A stretch of 64,000 nucleotides of DNA from Rahnella aquatilis CIP 78.65 = ATCC 33071 (GCF_000241955.1 NC_016818.1:3162001-3226000); one strand, 5' to 3'; shown: positions 29,640-40,077, counted from the first letter of the stretch. Notes: generated by a model from the letters alone, not told the origin. Translations and numbers: made by a program.

Positions 29640-30497
29640 TCACGGGCGCAACGGGCGCGCCCATTCACTGTATTGACTCTCGCCGGTCTGCTGCCAGCGC
29701 ACTTCAAACCACATCAGCATCAGGTAATTGACCCAGGGGATCCAGCGGTTAACCTGCTGCTGCAAAACGGCTAAATTATGATACCCGCCAGCATTTACGT
29801 ACTCGCCTATGAATGCGTTTTGCTGATGATGATCCCAGCCGTTACCGCAAATAATCGCCGCCAGCTCCAGCGCAATATCCGCATTCGCCGCGTATTCCCA
29901 GTCAATCAGCCGCAGCCCCTCAGGCGTATTCAGCACATTACCTGCGTGAATATCCATATGCACCAGCGCCAGTTTCAGCGGTGACGGCGGAGCCTGCGAC
30001 AGCATTTTTTGGTGCAAACGCAACCAGTGCGGCGTCAGCCTGCGCCGGTCGATATGATGCCAGTAACGGGCAAATTGCTGCTGTAAGTCCAGCCGGTAGC
30101 CCGACAGCGGCAACTGATGTAACTGCACCAGACGCTGGCATAAGCTCTTGCGCACGGAAGCGGCGCCGAACGCCTGATCATCAAGCGGTGTTCCGACAAT
30201 CCAGTCGACTATCAGCCACGGCGGCGAATAAAGTCTGACACAAGGGCCTAATTTATGCCGCGCGATATGCCGCAAAATCGCAGCTTCACGTTGCCGGTCA
30301 GCGCCCGAAACTTGCCGCTGTGCAGACTGATGACGTGCCAGAAATTCGCCAGCAGGTGAGCTTATTCTCCAGCTTTCGCCGGTCAGCCCGGCAACCGGTA
30401 ATAAACGAAAACCGGCGGTTTTCACCGCCGGATAATGTTGTTCAATCAGTTGCTGTAGTTCGGCTTGCAGAATCTCAGCGCTAATTCTGGACTGCAC
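29640..30497 (-). CDS. thiK: Thiamine kinase
   Basis: ThiK phosphorylates thiamine to thiamine monophosphate in the salvage pathway. The 285-residue protein has the aminoglycoside-phosphotransferase fold: a catalytic loop ALVHMDIHAGNVL with the Asp and Asn, then LRLIDWEYAANADIALELAA, which closely matches E. coli ThiK. The N-terminal half is divergent from E. coli. Translation begins at GTG 30497, inside the end of lpoB (17-base overlap), which implies coupled translation. Confidence 0.9.
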   Translation of the reverse strand: MQSRISAEILQAELQQLIEQHYPAVKTAGFRLLPVAGLTGESWRISSPAGEFLARHQSAQRQVSGADRQREAAILRHIARHKLGPCVRLYSPPWLIVDWIVGTPLDDQAFGAASVRKSLCQRLVQLHQLPLSGYRLDLQQQFARYWHHIDRRRLTPHWLRLHQKMLSQAPPSPLKLALVHMDIHAGNVLNTPEGLRLIDWEYAANADIALELAAIICGNGWDHHQQNAFIGEYVNAGGYHNLAVLQQQVNRWIPWVNYLMLMWFEVRWQQTGESQYSEWARPLRP

Positions 30498-31083
30498 CGC
30501 GGCCTGACCAGACGATTTCTCCGCTCGGTGCGGTAAGCAGGCGCATCGACATGGTCGGTGCTTTCACGTCGCCGCTCACTGTGCTGTAAAGCACGTACTG
30601 CGCTTTCACGATGTTTGCCAGGCCGATGGCCTTGCTGACCGAAGCCAGACTGTCATCCGGCGATAATCCCAGTGACTGTTTGGCCGAAGCCAGTTGCCCG
30701 GCAGGCACCACCTGGAAGGTGGTGTTATTGGCCAGCGCGTTGCGCAATGCATCGGTGGCTTTCGCCATTTGCAGGGAACCGTTGGTGCTGTTTTTCACCC
30801 CATCCACCAGCAGAACGCTGCCCGGCTGCACACCACCAGATTTCAGCATTTTCGCGAGCATTGGCTCAACGGTAGCTGTCCAGTCGATATTGGCAAATTT
30901 AGGTGGCTGCGGAACGGGCTGGACCTGGGGCTGCTCAGGAACCGGCGGGTTCACCGGTGGCAACGGCTGCTGTGGTTGCTGCGGTTGTTCAGGCTGCTGT
31001 GGTTGGGGTTGCTGCTGGTTTGGCAACGTACAACCGCCAAGGATCAATGCAGCCATTGCCACAATGAGGAAATACTTTTTCAT
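30481..31083 (-). CDS. lpoB: Penicillin-binding protein activator LpoB
   Basis: LpoB is an outer-membrane lipoprotein that spans the periplasm and activates the peptidoglycan synthase PBP1B. The 200-residue protein has a lipoprotein signal with lipobox LGGC (Cys18). A proline- and glutamine-rich unstructured linker (about residues 20-62) follows, then the globular domain with DWTATVEPMLAKMLKSGGV, LVDGVKNSTNGSLQM and APTMSMRLLTAPSGEIVWSGRGAV. ATG 31083 is preceded by GGAGAAGG. It is 13 residues shorter than E. coli LpoB, mostly in the linker region. Confidence 0.94.
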   Translation of the reverse strand: MKKYFLIVAMAALILGGCTLPNQQQPQPQQPEQPQQPQQPLPPVNPPVPEQPQVQPVPQPPKFANIDWTATVEPMLAKMLKSGGVQPGSVLLVDGVKNSTNGSLQMAKATDALRNALANNTTFQVVPAGQLASAKQSLGLSPDDSLASVSKAIGLANIVKAQYVLYSTVSGDVKAPTMSMRLLTAPSGEIVWSGRGAVQN

Positions 31084-31104
31084 CAACCTTCTCCGTATAA
31101 AAAA

Positions 31105-31473
31105 TTAGAGATAAAGGTAAATACGCACACTGTACGCATCAAGATTACCGTTCATGGAACTGACGTCCACGCTACTGTTGGCAGGAACGGTAATGGTTCT
31201 GGCCTCGGCGACCGGGAATAAATCCAGCCCCTGTTTATCATACCAATAGAAACGGTAATGCAGGGTGACAGGGTGTGGCTGGTTGTTATCCAATGTCGTT
31301 GTCGCTTTTTTCTGCCCGCCGGAATCAGACACGGATGGCGAACCCGGGATGATGCCCGCCGTCAGAACAGGGGATTCCATTACCACTCTTTGTTGATTAT
31401 TCAGTGCAATAGTGGGCTTGCTGCTACAGCCTATCAACAAAATTACCGGCAATAACGCCATCAGAAAACGCAT
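31105..31473 (-). CDS. ycfL: YcfL family lipoprotein
   Basis: This 122-residue protein starts with a lipoprotein signal (MRFLMALLPVILLIGC, lipobox LIGC). It belongs to the DUF1425 family, with a beta-sandwich-like domain carrying VTLHYRFYWYDKQGLDL and the conserved end DAYSVRIYLYL. The function is unknown; the position next to lpoB suggests a role at the envelope, but this is only context. Its stop lies 21 bases from the lpoB start. Confidence 0.92.
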   Translation of the reverse strand: MRFLMALLPVILLIGCSSKPTIALNNQQRVVMESPVLTAGIIPGSPSVSDSGGQKKATTTLDNNQPHPVTLHYRFYWYDKQGLDLFPVAEARTITVPANSSVDVSSMNGNLDAYSVRIYLYL

Positions 31474-31481
31474 GTTTACCC

Positions 31482-31835
31482 TTACTGACGTGACAGCAAT
31501 GGACCCAGTGCACGGCCACCGACCAGATGCATATGGATGTGATAAACCTCCTGACCGCCGTCTCGGTTGCAGTTGACGATCAGGCGGTAACCGCTTTCGG
31601 CAATGCCTTCCTGTTCAGCAATTTTCGCCGCCACCGTCATCATTCTGCCCAGCGCCGCTTCATGCGTGGCATTCACGTCGTTCATGGTCGGGATCAGAAC
31701 ATTCGGGATAATCAGAATGTGGCTGGGTGCCTGAGGAGAAATGTCGCGAAACGCGGTGACAAGTTCGTCCTGATAAACCACATCAGCAGGGATTTCACGG
31801 CGAATAATTTTGCTGAAAATTGTCTCTTCGGCCAT
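31482..31835 (-). CDS. hinT: Purine nucleoside phosphoramidase HinT
   Basis: HinT is a HIT-family hydrolase of nucleoside phosphoramidates, active on aminoacyl-AMP. The 117-residue protein begins [24 protein letters not shown] and ends with the histidine triad [10 protein letters not shown], followed by LGPLL, the C-terminal tail that shapes specificity in E. coli. ATG 31835 has AAGGA nine bases upstream. The gene heads the leftward run to ycfP and lies downstream of ptsG, beyond the ptsG terminator. Confidence 0.96.
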   Translation of the reverse strand: MAEETIFSKIIRREIPADVVYQDELVTAFRDISPQAPSHILIIPNVLIPTMNDVNATHEAALGRMMTVAAKIAEQEGIAESGYRLIVNCNRDGGQEVYHIHMHLVGGRALGPLLSRQ

Positions 31836-31972
31836 CTTAACTGTCCTTAACAAAGTAAAAAGCGTTGTACGCAGTATGGGTTAGAATTTCCATTCCTTTC
31901 AACCTGATTACGCTTTTTGATGCTTAATTGACGCAGAAAGCGTCAGCCAGCGCCCTGCCGAATCGCAGACAT

Positions 31973-31993
31973 AAAAAAAGAGGCCGGAGCCTC
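31973..31993 (-). terminator. ptsG terminator
   Basis: On the minus strand GAGGC pairs with GCCTC around TCCG, followed by seven T residues, 28 bases after the ptsG stop. Confidence 0.8.
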
Positions 31994-32021
31994 CTTTCTC
32001 AGAACCAGACATTGCTCACCA

Positions 32022-33455
32022 TTAATGGTTACGCATGTACTCGTCCATATCGGTTTTCAGGTTGTCAGACTTGGTACCGAAAATTGCCTGAACACCAGAA
32101 CCCGCAACCACCACACCTGCTGCACCCAATTTTTTCAGGCCAGCCTGATCCACTTTGGATACATCCGCCACGCTGACGCGCAGACGGGTAATACAGGCAT
32201 CGAGGTTAGTGATGTTTTCTTTACCGCCGAAAGCCTGAACCAGAGAAGCAGACATTTCAGAACCGCCCTGAGTCGTGGTTTCGCTGGTTGCGTCTTCACG
32301 GCCAGGGGTTTTCAGATCCAGTTTCGCAATCAGGAAACGGAAGATGCTGTAGTAAATGACCGCATACACCGCACCCACGATTGGGAACAACCAGATTTTG
32401 CTGCTGTTACCGCTCAGGACGATGAAGTCGATCAGACCGTGCGAGAAGCTGGTACCGTCACGCATACCCAGCAGGATACAGATCGGGAATGCCAGACCGG
32501 CCAGAATCGCGTGGATCACGTACAGGATCGGCGCAACGAACATGAAGGAAAATTCGATTGGCTCAGTGATACCGGTCAGGAATGCAGTCAGTGCAGCGGA
32601 AATCATGATACCGCCGACTTTTGCACGGTTTTCAGGTTTCGCTGAATGCCAGATGGCCACCGCAGCAGCAGGCAGACCGTACATTTTGAACAGGAAGCCG
32701 CCTGACAGTTTACCCGCAGTCGGGTCACCGGCCATGTAACGTGGGATATCGCCGTGGAACACCTGACCTGCAGAGTTCACGTACTCACCGATTTGCATCT
32801 GGAATGGAACGTTCCAGATATGGTGCAGACCAAACGGCACCAGTGCACGTTCAACGACACCGTAAATACCGAACGCCACCACCGGGTTCTGATAAGCGGC
32901 CCATTGTGAGAAGGTCTGAATACCTGTACCGATTGGCGGCCAGATGAAGGACAGCACCACGCCCAGGATAATCGCAGCCAGACCAGAGATGATCGGAACA
33001 AAACGTTTACCGGCAAAGAAGCCCAGGTATTCTGGCAACTTGATACGGTAGAAACGGTTGAACATGTAGGCCGCAATCGCACCGGAGATGATACCCCCCA
33101 ATACGCCGGTATCGGCCAGATGCTTGGCTGCAATTTCTTCAGCGGGCAAATGCAGAACCAATGGGGCAACAACCGCCATGGTTTTCACCATGATGCCGTA
33201 TGCCACAACGGACGCCAGTGCAGAAACACCGTCGTTGTTAGTGAAGCCTAAGGCAACACCGATAGCAAAGATCAGAGGCATGTTAGCGAAGACTGAACCA
33301 CCGGCTTCGGCCATAACATGAGAAACGATCAGTGGCAGCCAGCTAAAGTTTGCAGAACCGACACCAAGCAGGATACCTGCGATTGGCAGTACGGATACTG
33401 GCAGCATTAGCGATTTACCGACCTTTTGAAGGTTTGCAAACGCGTTCTTAAACAT
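32022..33455 (-). CDS. ptsG: Glucose-specific PTS transporter EIICB
   Basis: PtsG transports and phosphorylates glucose, taking the phosphate from EIIA-Glc. The 477-residue length equals E. coli EIICB-Glc and identity is very high. The EIIC membrane domain (about 1-390) shows [30 protein letters not shown] and the sugar-site [13 protein letters not shown] short linker follows (TPGREDAT), and the EIIB domain carries the phosphorylated Cys421 in [11 protein letters not shown]. The mRNA leader keeps the SgrS pairing segment and adds two strong hairpins. Confidence 0.98.
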   Translation of the reverse strand: MFKNAFANLQKVGKSLMLPVSVLPIAGILLGVGSANFSWLPLIVSHVMAEAGGSVFANMPLIFAIGVALGFTNNDGVSALASVVAYGIMVKTMAVVAPLVLHLPAEEIAAKHLADTGVLGGIISGAIAAYMFNRFYRIKLPEYLGFFAGKRFVPIISGLAAIILGVVLSFIWPPIGTGIQTFSQWAAYQNPVVAFGIYGVVERALVPFGLHHIWNVPFQMQIGEYVNSAGQVFHGDIPRYMAGDPTAGKLSGGFLFKMYGLPAAAVAIWHSAKPENRAKVGGIMISAALTAFLTGITEPIEFSFMFVAPILYVIHAILAGLAFPICILLGMRDGTSFSHGLIDFIVLSGNSSKIWLFPIVGAVYAVIYYSIFRFLIAKLDLKTPGREDATSETTTQGGSEMSASLVQAFGGKENITNLDACITRLRVSVADVSKVDQAGLKKLGAAGVVVAGSGVQAIFGTKSDNLKTDMDEYMRNH

Positions 33456-33463
33456 AATTGATT

Positions 33464-33476
33464 GTGCTCCTGAGTA
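33464..33476 (-). promoter_or_regulatory. SgrS small-RNA pairing segment in ptsG mRNA
   Basis: On the minus strand TACTCAGGAGCAC, just before the start codon, is the segment that overlaps the ribosome site and pairs with SgrS in E. coli. Its conservation suggests that glucose-phosphate stress silencing of ptsG operates here. Confidence 0.7.
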
Positions 33477-33526
33477 ATGATGCTTTTTGATACTTCTTGC
33501 GGTTTAGCCTGATAACTCACCGCTTT

Positions 33527-33550
33527 GCAAAGGGTCGTACTGCCCTTTGC
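33527..33550 (-). repeat. ptsG leader hairpin 1
   Basis: Perfect eight-base arms GCAAAGGG and CCCTTTGC enclose eight bases, about 72 bases upstream of the ptsG start. Confidence 0.6.
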
Positions 33551-33554
33551 TATC

Positions 33555-33570
33555 GGGTGTCTGAGCACCC
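33555..33570 (-). repeat. ptsG leader hairpin 2
   Basis: GGGTG and CACCC enclose TCTGAG, directly next to hairpin 1. Confidence 0.5.
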
Positions 33571-33792
33571 CTTTTAATTTTTACGCAGGGTAAAATAATT
33601 CCCTTTGTTAATGTTTGATGGCAGTCACGTTTTTCTGAAAAATGCAGCAATCGCGCCTTAAAAGCCACCATTTATCAACATAAAATCCGAATAAAAACCC
33701 CTGACACCGCCAAAAACGGTGCCAAGATACCTCATTCACAGGATTAATTACGAGGTGAAAAATAAATCCAGAGAATATGACCTCGCTTCAGA

Positions 33793-34587
33793 CTAGATCA
33801 GGGAGAAAGAGTCGATGTGAAATAATCGTGAAAAGTTTGCGGTGGTGGCTTCGGCAAGCCGTTCCACGCTCACGCCTTTGAGCACTGCCATGTATTCGGC
33901 AACGTCACGCACATAAGCAGGCTGGTTTTCCTTTCCGCGATGCGGTACCGGTGCCAGATATGGCGAATCCGTTTCCACCAGCAAACGATCCAGCGGGACA
34001 TAACGTGCCACTTCACGCAACGCTTCCGCATTACGGAAAGTCACAATGCCGGAGAAAGAAATATAAAAACCCAAATCCAGCAGGAACTCTGCGGTCGGTA
34101 AGTCTTCGGTGAAACAGTGCAGCACGCCGCCACACTCACCGGCGTTCTCTTCTTTTAGAATATCCAGCGTATCCTGACGGGCATCGCGGGTATGCACGAT
34201 CACCGGCTTGTTCAGTTCACGACCAATGCGGATATGCTCACGGAAAGAATCCTGTTGCAGTTTCAGCTGACCGGCTTCTTTCTGATAAAAATAATCCAGG
34301 CCAGTTTCCCCCATCGCCACCACTTTCGGACTGACCGCAAGCTCACGCAGTTCGTTGAAGTCGTAACCATCGTCGATATTCAGCGGATGAACACCGCAGG
34401 AAAATGCCACGTCCGGGCGATCACCAATCAGTTGCGTCATCGAGCGGTAGCCCGGCAGCGTTGTTGCAACGGCCAGCATGAATTTCACATCACGTTCACG
34501 GGCTTTTTCCAGCACACTGTCCACGCCGGAATGCAGTTCGTTGTAATCCAGGCTGTCGAGGTGGCAGTGGGAATCGACTAAAAACAT
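33793..34587 (-). CDS. ycfH: TatD-family metal-dependent hydrolase YcfH
   Basis: This 264-residue TatD-type amidohydrolase begins MFLVDSHCHLDSLDY with the first metal motif HCHLD. Further motifs are FSCGVHPLNID, GETGLDY, PVIVHTRDARQDTLDIL, GVLHCFTED and LVETDSPYLAP. The family includes 3'-5' DNases and D-aminoacyl-tRNA deacylase-like enzymes. The E. coli paralogue YcfH is the best match by position, downstream of holB and next to ptsG. ATG 34587 fits the family start; longer upstream sequence is unrelated. Confidence 0.93.
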   Translation of the reverse strand: MFLVDSHCHLDSLDYNELHSGVDSVLEKARERDVKFMLAVATTLPGYRSMTQLIGDRPDVAFSCGVHPLNIDDGYDFNELRELAVSPKVVAMGETGLDYFYQKEAGQLKLQQDSFREHIRIGRELNKPVIVHTRDARQDTLDILKEENAGECGGVLHCFTEDLPTAEFLLDLGFYISFSGIVTFRNAEALREVARYVPLDRLLVETDSPYLAPVPHRGKENQPAYVRDVAEYMAVLKGVSVERLAEATTANFSRLFHIDSFSLI

Positions 34588-34625
34588 AATAATTAACTCT
34601 GCGGTCTGTTGAAGATAAATGGATA

Positions 34626-35645
34626 TCAGCGCGATAACGCGGAACTGAAAATTGACGGGGAAACTGTCCCCTGAAGCATCTGTTCCCATTCCAGCAGCTG
34701 TTCTGTCAGCAGCAGTTCGCGGTTTACCCCGACGATGGAAAGCAATTGCTGACGGCAGTGCATCCAGGCTGTAACCGACTGCTGCAGAGACGCGTTAGAC
34801 TGCGCGCCCGCCAGCAAGGTAATCAGCGACTGCTGATCGTGATTAATGATGAACTGCCCGGCATGTTGCTGCCATTTGATAGCATCCAGCAATAATGTCG
34901 CCAGCCAGTACAGGCGTTCCGCGGCATCGTCGTGATTCAGTTGCGGTAACAGGGAAAGCATATCGTGTTGCTGGCACTGAACATAAAGCTGCTGGCAAAG
35001 CGCCACGCGTTGCTTCCACCGTTCAGGCTGCAACAGTTCCATCGCAGACAACGGCGCACCGCTGGTCAGGCGCAGTGCGGTTTTAATCGCGATGGGATCG
35101 GCGCTAAGCTGGCGGTTGATCCATTGGATCGCCAGCGCCTCATCGGGCACCGGCAGATGCCAGTAGGAACAACGGCTGCGGATCGTCGCCAGTAAGGCCG
35201 AAGGCTCACGGCAACCGAGCAGGAAATAGGTGCCCGCAGGCGGCTCTTCCAGCGTTTTCAGTAAGGCGTTGGCCGCCGCTTCGGTCAGCATTTCCGTCCG
35301 GGGGATCCACACGACTTTTGCCCCGCCCTGCTGCGAATAGTTGTACAACGTTTCAATCAGCTGACGCACCGGATCGATTCCCAGTGAGTTTTTGCCTTTT
35401 TCAGGTTGCAGGATATGCCAGTCTGGATGGTTTCCGGCGATCATCAGTTGGCAGCTATGACAAGTGCCGCAACTTTTTTCGCCGTCTTTGTGCTGGCAAA
35501 GCAACCAGCGACTCAGACCGTACACCAGTGCCTCATCGCCAATACCCGCCGCCGCATGCATCAGCACCGCGTGGTGGCCGCGCCCCGTCTGATATTGCCC
35601 GGTCAGTTGTCTGTACGGGCCGGTGAGCCACGGATACCACTTCAT
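34626..35645 (-). CDS. holB: DNA polymerase III subunit delta'
   Basis: HolB is the rigid stator of the clamp loader that places the beta clamp on DNA. The 339-residue protein begins [21 protein letters not shown]. It has a four-cysteine zinc site ([18 protein letters not shown]), a degenerate nucleotide loop ([12 protein letters not shown] in place of a P-loop), [16 protein letters not shown] and the SRC-type arginine finger IRSRC. This pattern is typical of delta', which does not bind ATP. Its ATG overlaps the tmk stop by four bases (ATGA). Confidence 0.95.
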   Translation of the reverse strand: MKWYPWLTGPYRQLTGQYQTGRGHHAVLMHAAAGIGDEALVYGLSRWLLCQHKDGEKSCGTCHSCQLMIAGNHPDWHILQPEKGKNSLGIDPVRQLIETLYNYSQQGGAKVVWIPRTEMLTEAAANALLKTLEEPPAGTYFLLGCREPSALLATIRSRCSYWHLPVPDEALAIQWINRQLSADPIAIKTALRLTSGAPLSAMELLQPERWKQRVALCQQLYVQCQQHDMLSLLPQLNHDDAAERLYWLATLLLDAIKWQQHAGQFIINHDQQSLITLLAGAQSNASLQQSVTAWMHCRQQLLSIVGVNRELLLTEQLLEWEQMLQGTVSPSIFSSALSR

Positions 35646-36292
35646 GATGCGCTGCCTTGTAAGGCCTGCTCATCGAACCAGTTTTTCAGGGTCAGATTGA
35701 TAGAAGCAGTGACCTGTTCAATGGATTGCGAAGCATCGATGGTTTTGATGCGGCTGTCTTCGGCAGCAAGTGCGAGATAACGCGCACGCGTGCGTTCAAA
35801 GAAAGGCAAAGCTTCCTGTTCGATACGGTCCAGTTCACCCCGGGCACGGGCGCGTTGCAGGCCAATAACCGGTGGCAGATCAAGATACAGCGTCAGATCC
35901 GGGCGGAAATCCCCCAGGACAGTATCACGCAAAGAGCTCATCAGTTTGGCATCAATTCCGCGACCGCCGCCCTGATAGGCCTGTGAGGAGAGATCATGAC
36001 GATCCCCGACCACCCACGCGCCACGCGCCAGTGCAGGCAAAATTACCGTTTCAACCAACTGAACGCGCGCGGCATAAAGCATCAGCACTTCTGCTTTCAC
36101 AGTCGGTTTTTCGCCGTCGACGCCACGTTTGAATAAATCGCGTAATTTCTCGGCCAGCGGCGTGCCGCCCGGTTCACGGGTGAAGACAATGTCTTCCACG
36201 CCATGCTCGCGCAGCGCGTTAACGACCACGTCATGTGCGGTGGTTTTCCCTGCCCCTTCGAGGCCTTCAATAACAATGAAGTTACTTTTCAT
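35642..36292 (-). CDS. tmk: Thymidylate kinase
   Basis: Tmk phosphorylates dTMP to dTDP. The 216-residue protein carries the P-loop [15 protein letters not shown], the DRX motif in [18 protein letters not shown] and the LID region with arginines in [15 protein letters not shown], as in the type II enterobacterial enzyme. [13 protein letters not shown] is the substrate loop. The start lies inside the last codons of mltG (11-base overlap) and the stop overlaps holB, so mltG-tmk-holB are translationally coupled. Confidence 0.97.
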   Translation of the reverse strand: MKSNFIVIEGLEGAGKTTAHDVVVNALREHGVEDIVFTREPGGTPLAEKLRDLFKRGVDGEKPTVKAEVLMLYAARVQLVETVILPALARGAWVVGDRHDLSSQAYQGGGRGIDAKLMSSLRDTVLGDFRPDLTLYLDLPPVIGLQRARARGELDRIEQEALPFFERTRARYLALAAEDSRIKTIDASQSIEQVTASINLTLKNWFDEQALQGSAS

Positions 36293-37307
36293 TCTTGTTC
36301 TTAAGCGCCTCTATGTACACACGAACCGCTTTGTTATGGTTCTCAAGGTTGGTGCTGAAAGTATGCCCGCCTTTACCATCGGCGACAAAGTATAGATACG
36401 GTGTCTTCGCCGGATGCGCAGCCGCCTGGAGTGATGCCTCACCTGGCATCGCAATAGGGGACGGCGGCAGACCGGTGATCACATAGGTATTGTACGGCGT
36501 TGGCGTTTCTAAATCTTTTTTCGTGATGTTGCCAGTGTATTTATCACCCATCCCGTAAATCACCGTCGGATCGGTTTGCAGTCGCATACCAATACGCAGA
36601 CGGTTGATAAACACTGAAGCGACTTCCGGGCGCTCATCTTTTACTGCCGTTTCTTTTTCGATGATCGACGCCATGGTGACCATATCAGCAGGCGTTTTAT
36701 ACGGCAGTGAGTCCATGCGACCTTTCCAGATATCCGCTACCGTTTTTTCCATCCGTACATGAGCACGTTTGAGCAGAGATAAATCTGTCATGCCCGCAGT
36801 GTAATGATAAGTATCCGGATACAGCCAGCCTTCGACATTTTTGGTGTCCGTTGCGCCCAGCGCGGCGGCAATGTCTTCATCACTTTTACCGCTAAGTTCA
36901 TGCTTCAGATATTCTGATTTATCCAGAACTTTCATCCAGTCGCTGAGCTTAAAGCCCTCGACAAAACGAACGCTGAACTGGGCCTCTTTACCGCTTTTCA
37001 GCAGTTCAAGCATCTGACGCACTGTCATGCCTTTTTCAAAACGGTAAGTACCGGCTTTAAACTCGCTCAGTTCAGGTTCTAAGCGTAATAACCACGGAAA
37101 CCACGGATTGGGCTTCATCAGTTTTTTATCGATTAGCAGTGTTTCCAGCACCACGCGGCCAGTGCCCGCAGGCAAGGTAAAGATCGTTTCGCTGCTGACA
37201 TTGATGGGTCGATCCGCAAACTGTTTTACTTTTTGATAGGCAAACGTCGCCAGCCCTAACAGAATCAGGACAATCAGGGCGAAGATTTTGGTCTTTTTGT
37301 TTGTCAT
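36282..37307 (-). CDS. mltG: Endolytic murein transglycosylase MltG
   Basis: MltG (YceG) cleaves nascent glycan strands at the inner membrane and is proposed to set strand length. The 341-residue protein has a single N-terminal membrane anchor ([20 protein letters not shown]), a LysM-like region ([13 protein letters not shown]) and the YceG catalytic domain. Catalytic-site motifs are [16 protein letters not shown], with the active glutamate, and [23 protein letters not shown]. It is followed by tmk with overlap and preceded by pabC after 15 bases. Confidence 0.96.
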   Translation of the reverse strand: MTNKKTKIFALIVLILLGLATFAYQKVKQFADRPINVSSETIFTLPAGTGRVVLETLLIDKKLMKPNPWFPWLLRLEPELSEFKAGTYRFEKGMTVRQMLELLKSGKEAQFSVRFVEGFKLSDWMKVLDKSEYLKHELSGKSDEDIAAALGATDTKNVEGWLYPDTYHYTAGMTDLSLLKRAHVRMEKTVADIWKGRMDSLPYKTPADMVTMASIIEKETAVKDERPEVASVFINRLRIGMRLQTDPTVIYGMGDKYTGNITKKDLETPTPYNTYVITGLPPSPIAMPGEASLQAAAHPAKTPYLYFVADGKGGHTFSTNLENHNKAVRVYIEALKNKNEK

Positions 37308-37322
37308 TGTTTAATCACTTTT

Positions 37323-38120
37323 TTAACAACTCTGGAGCAGGAAATCGTACAAACGCCGTGAAACGTAATATTGATCTTCGATCTGATTCACCGGCAGAAC
37401 GGGCATCAGGGCATTACAAATCAGTATTTCATCGGCATCGGTTAATGTGTCCGGCGATTCACTGACGATGTGCACAACCCAGGGGGAAGTCGCTTCAAGT
37501 ACGCGGATGATGTGCTGACGCATAATACCGTCAACGCCGGACTGCGATAAATCCGGCGTAAACACCTGATTTCCCTTACGCCAGAATAAATTAGCCGCAC
37601 AGCATTCCACCAGGCAGCCCGAGGTGTCAACCACCAGCGCTTCATTAGCCTCTGTCTGGTCAAGATGCATGCGGATCATCACCTGCTCCAGCCGGTTAAG
37701 ATGTTTTATTCCGGCCAGCAACGGGTTTTTACTCAGTGTGACCGGACTCAGCACGAGTTTTACGCCCTGTTGTTGCCACGTATGATAATGCGCCGGATAT
37801 GCAGACGCAGAAACAATGCGCGTCGGTGCCGAGCAGCCCGCGGCGCTGTAACCACGACCGCCCGCCCCGCGCGTCACAACGGCTTTCACCACTGCCTCTT
37901 TCTGTTGTCCCGCAGCCAGAACCATTTCCTGTTCCAGAGCCGTCCAGTCCACACCCTCAATCCGCAGTACCGACGCCGCACGCTGCAGACGCTGAATATG
38001 TCGGGCCAGAAACACAATCACGCCGTCTGACACCCGCGCTGTCGTAAAGCAACCGTCACCAAATTGCACTGAACGGTCACTTGCCGGCAACGTCTCGGCT
38101 GCCATACCGTTAATCCACAT
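37323..38120 (-). CDS. pabC: 4-amino-4-deoxychorismate lyase
   Basis: PabC releases pyruvate from aminodeoxychorismate to give p-aminobenzoate for folate synthesis. The 265-residue protein is a fold-type IV PLP enzyme: QFGDGCFTTARV near the start, the PLP-binding lysine in AGIKHLNRLEQVM, NEALVVDTSGCLVECCAANLFW and GIMRQHII. A strong GGAGGAAG ribosome site precedes the ATG. In E. coli fabF and pabC are adjacent; here a terminator separates them, so pabC-mltG-tmk-holB-tatD probably has its own promoter in the 38121-38290 gap. Confidence 0.94.
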   Translation of the reverse strand: MWINGMAAETLPASDRSVQFGDGCFTTARVSDGVIVFLARHIQRLQRAASVLRIEGVDWTALEQEMVLAAGQQKEAVVKAVVTRGAGGRGYSAAGCSAPTRIVSASAYPAHYHTWQQQGVKLVLSPVTLSKNPLLAGIKHLNRLEQVMIRMHLDQTEANEALVVDTSGCLVECCAANLFWRKGNQVFTPDLSQSGVDGIMRQHIIRVLEATSPWVVHIVSESPDTLTDADEILICNALMPVLPVNQIEDQYYVSRRLYDFLLQSC

Positions 38121-38294
38121 GGTTACTTCCTCCGGATCTCATGGTTCTGTTTCTCTGATTGCAGAGCCTGCGTGAGGCGGTCTGTCGCATCAAGGAGAGC
38201 ATTCTTACTTTATCGTATTGAAACGCACGGCCAGCAGGAACACGCATCCCGTTTATGCACTGTTGCATTCAGACTTTGCTTTTATTCAGACAGC

Positions 38295-38318
38295 AAAAAG
38301 GCCCGATTGACGGGCCTT
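38295..38318 (-). terminator. fabF terminator
   Basis: AAGGCCCG pairs perfectly with CGGGCCTT around five bases, with T residues on the minus strand. It lies 21 bases after fabF and ends the fatty-acid cluster. Confidence 0.85.
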
Positions 38319-38339
38319 CACAAACACTACTGTGCTGGG

Positions 38340-39581
38340 TCAGATCTTACGGAACACCAGTGAACCATTGGTACCGCCGAAACCGAACGAGTTACACAGT
38401 GAATACTGCATATCTTTCACCTGGCGCGCTTCGTGAGGTACAAAATCCAGATCACAACCTTCATCAGGATTATCCAGATTGATGGTCGGTGGAACCGCCT
38501 GATCGCGTAGTGCCAGCAAGGTGAAAATGGACTCCACCGCACCGGCTGCGCCTAACAGATGGCCGGTCATCGACTTGGTCGAGCTGACCATAACTTTCTG
38601 AGCATCAATACCAAAGACGGATTTAACTGCCTGAGCTTCGGCTTTATCACCCGCCGCCGTCGAAGTGCCATGCGCGTTGATATAACCAATCTGCGCCGCA
38701 GAAACACCCGCATCACGCAGCGCATTTTCCATCGCCAGTGCCGCACCCGCACCATCTTCCGGCGGTGACGTCATATGGTAAGCATCGCTGCTCATGCCAA
38801 AACCAACAATTTCAGCATAAATTTTTGCACCGCGTTTACGGGCATGCTCGTACTCTTCCAGCACCATAATACCTGCGCCGTCTCCCAGTACGAAACCATC
38901 ACGATCTTTATCCCACGGACGGCTTGCCGCCTGAGGATTGTCATTGCGCGTAGAGAGCGCACGTGCTGCACCGAAACCACCGACACCCAACGGCGTACTG
39001 GCTTTTTCCGCGCCGCCTGCCAGCATCACGTCGGCATCGTTATAGGCGATGATACGTGCTGCATGACCAATATTATGCACCCCGGAAGTACAAGCTGTGG
39101 CAATGGAAATACTCGGCCCACGTAACCCGAACATGATACTCAAATGACCTGCAATCATGTTGACGATCGTTGATGGGACGAAGAAAGGACTAATTTTGCG
39201 TGGTCCACCGTTAACCAATGAGGAATGGTTTTCTTCAATCAGACCAAGTCCACCGATACCGGAACCGATGGCCGCACCAATGCGTGTCGCGTTCTCAGCA
39301 GTCACTTCAAGCCCGGAGTCTTGCATCGCCTGAATACCGGCAGTAATACCATACTGAATAAAGGCATCCATCTTGCGGGCATCTTTGCGCGGGATGAAGT
39401 CTTCACAGTTAAAATCTTTTACTAAGCCAGCAAAACGCGTTGCGTAGGCACTAGTATCAAAATGGTCGATCAGGCTGATGCCACTCTGACCGGCAAGGAG
39501 AGCGTTCCAAGTAGACTCTACAGTATTGCCGACAGGAGACAGCATGCCCAGTCCAGTCACTACAACTCGACGCTTAGACAC
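38340..39581 (-). CDS. fabF: 3-oxoacyl-[ACP] synthase II
   Basis: FabF is the condensing enzyme that elongates palmitoleate to cis-vaccenate and adjusts membrane fluidity with temperature. The 413-residue protein shows the catalytic cysteine (Cys164, [10 protein letters not shown]), the first histidine in [12 protein letters not shown] and the second in [14 protein letters not shown], followed by [14 protein letters not shown]. Translation begins at GTG 39581 with GGAGG six bases upstream. It closes the fab cluster and follows acpP after 106 bases. Confidence 0.97.
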   Translation of the reverse strand: MSKRRVVVTGLGMLSPVGNTVESTWNALLAGQSGISLIDHFDTSAYATRFAGLVKDFNCEDFIPRKDARKMDAFIQYGITAGIQAMQDSGLEVTAENATRIGAAIGSGIGGLGLIEENHSSLVNGGPRKISPFFVPSTIVNMIAGHLSIMFGLRGPSISIATACTSGVHNIGHAARIIAYNDADVMLAGGAEKASTPLGVGGFGAARALSTRNDNPQAASRPWDKDRDGFVLGDGAGIMVLEEYEHARKRGAKIYAEIVGFGMSSDAYHMTSPPEDGAGAALAMENALRDAGVSAAQIGYINAHGTSTAAGDKAEAQAVKSVFGIDAQKVMVSSTKSMTGHLLGAAGAVESIFTLLALRDQAVPPTINLDNPDEGCDLDFVPHEARQVKDMQYSLCNSFGFGGTNGSLVFRKI

Positions 39582-39687
39582 GTGTGTCCTCCAGGGAGGG
39601 AAAAAAGTAGTAATACCGTGGGATATAAAAAACTTAGGCGGTCAAATGACCGCCTAACTATCTAAACTTAAAGCATGTACGCTTAGC

Positions 39688-39924
39688 TTACTGTTGGCTA
39701 GCGTTGATAAAATCAATTGCTGCCTGAACAGTAGTGATTTTTTCAGCTTCTTCGTCAGGGATCTCGGTATCAAACTCTTCTTCCAGAGCCATAACCAGCT
39801 CAACGGTGTCGAGAGAATCAGCGCCAAGGTCGTCTACGAAAGAGGCAGCATTCACTACTTCTTCCTGTTTAACACCCAGCTGTTCAACGATGATTTTCTT
39901 AACGCGTTCTTCGATAGTGCTCAT
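39688..39924 (-). CDS. acpP: Acyl carrier protein
   Basis: AcpP carries growing acyl chains on a phosphopantetheine arm attached to Ser37 in the motif [19 protein letters not shown]. The 78-residue sequence is nearly identical to E. coli AcpP, with changes in helix I and the last residues ([11 protein letters not shown]). It is highly acidic. The 153-base gap upstream (after fabG) is likely to hold the strong acpP promoter, and it reads on to fabF. Confidence 0.98.
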   Translation of the reverse strand: MSTIEERVKKIIVEQLGVKQEEVVNAASFVDDLGADSLDTVELVMALEEEFDTEIPDEEAEKITTVQAAIDFINASQQ

Positions 39925-40077
39925 ACTCTTAAATTTCCTATCAAAACTCGCTTTCGCGATGGTTTTCGTAGTGTATAAAATGTTGAAAAAGATGCAACTA
40001 AATCCAGGCTGGTCAAACCACGAATTTGCTCTATTTTGCGGTTTTTACCGCAAAAAACGCAAATAATTTCGTAATTT

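Larger units (their letters stand above)
33456..33792. promoter_or_regulatory. ptsG leader and promoter region
   Basis: This 337-base gene-free region contains the SgrS pairing segment next to the ptsG start, two leader hairpins (33527-33550 and 33555-33570) and, near 33705-33721, a CACCG/CGGTG stem that may end tatD transcription. CRP and Mlc control is known for E. coli ptsG, but I cannot place convincing sites here. Confidence 0.55.

Noticed and set aside
33730..33775. Possible Mlc operator before ptsG (GTGAAAAATAAA)
   Set aside because: Only one half resembles the Mlc consensus; symmetry is too poor to call.
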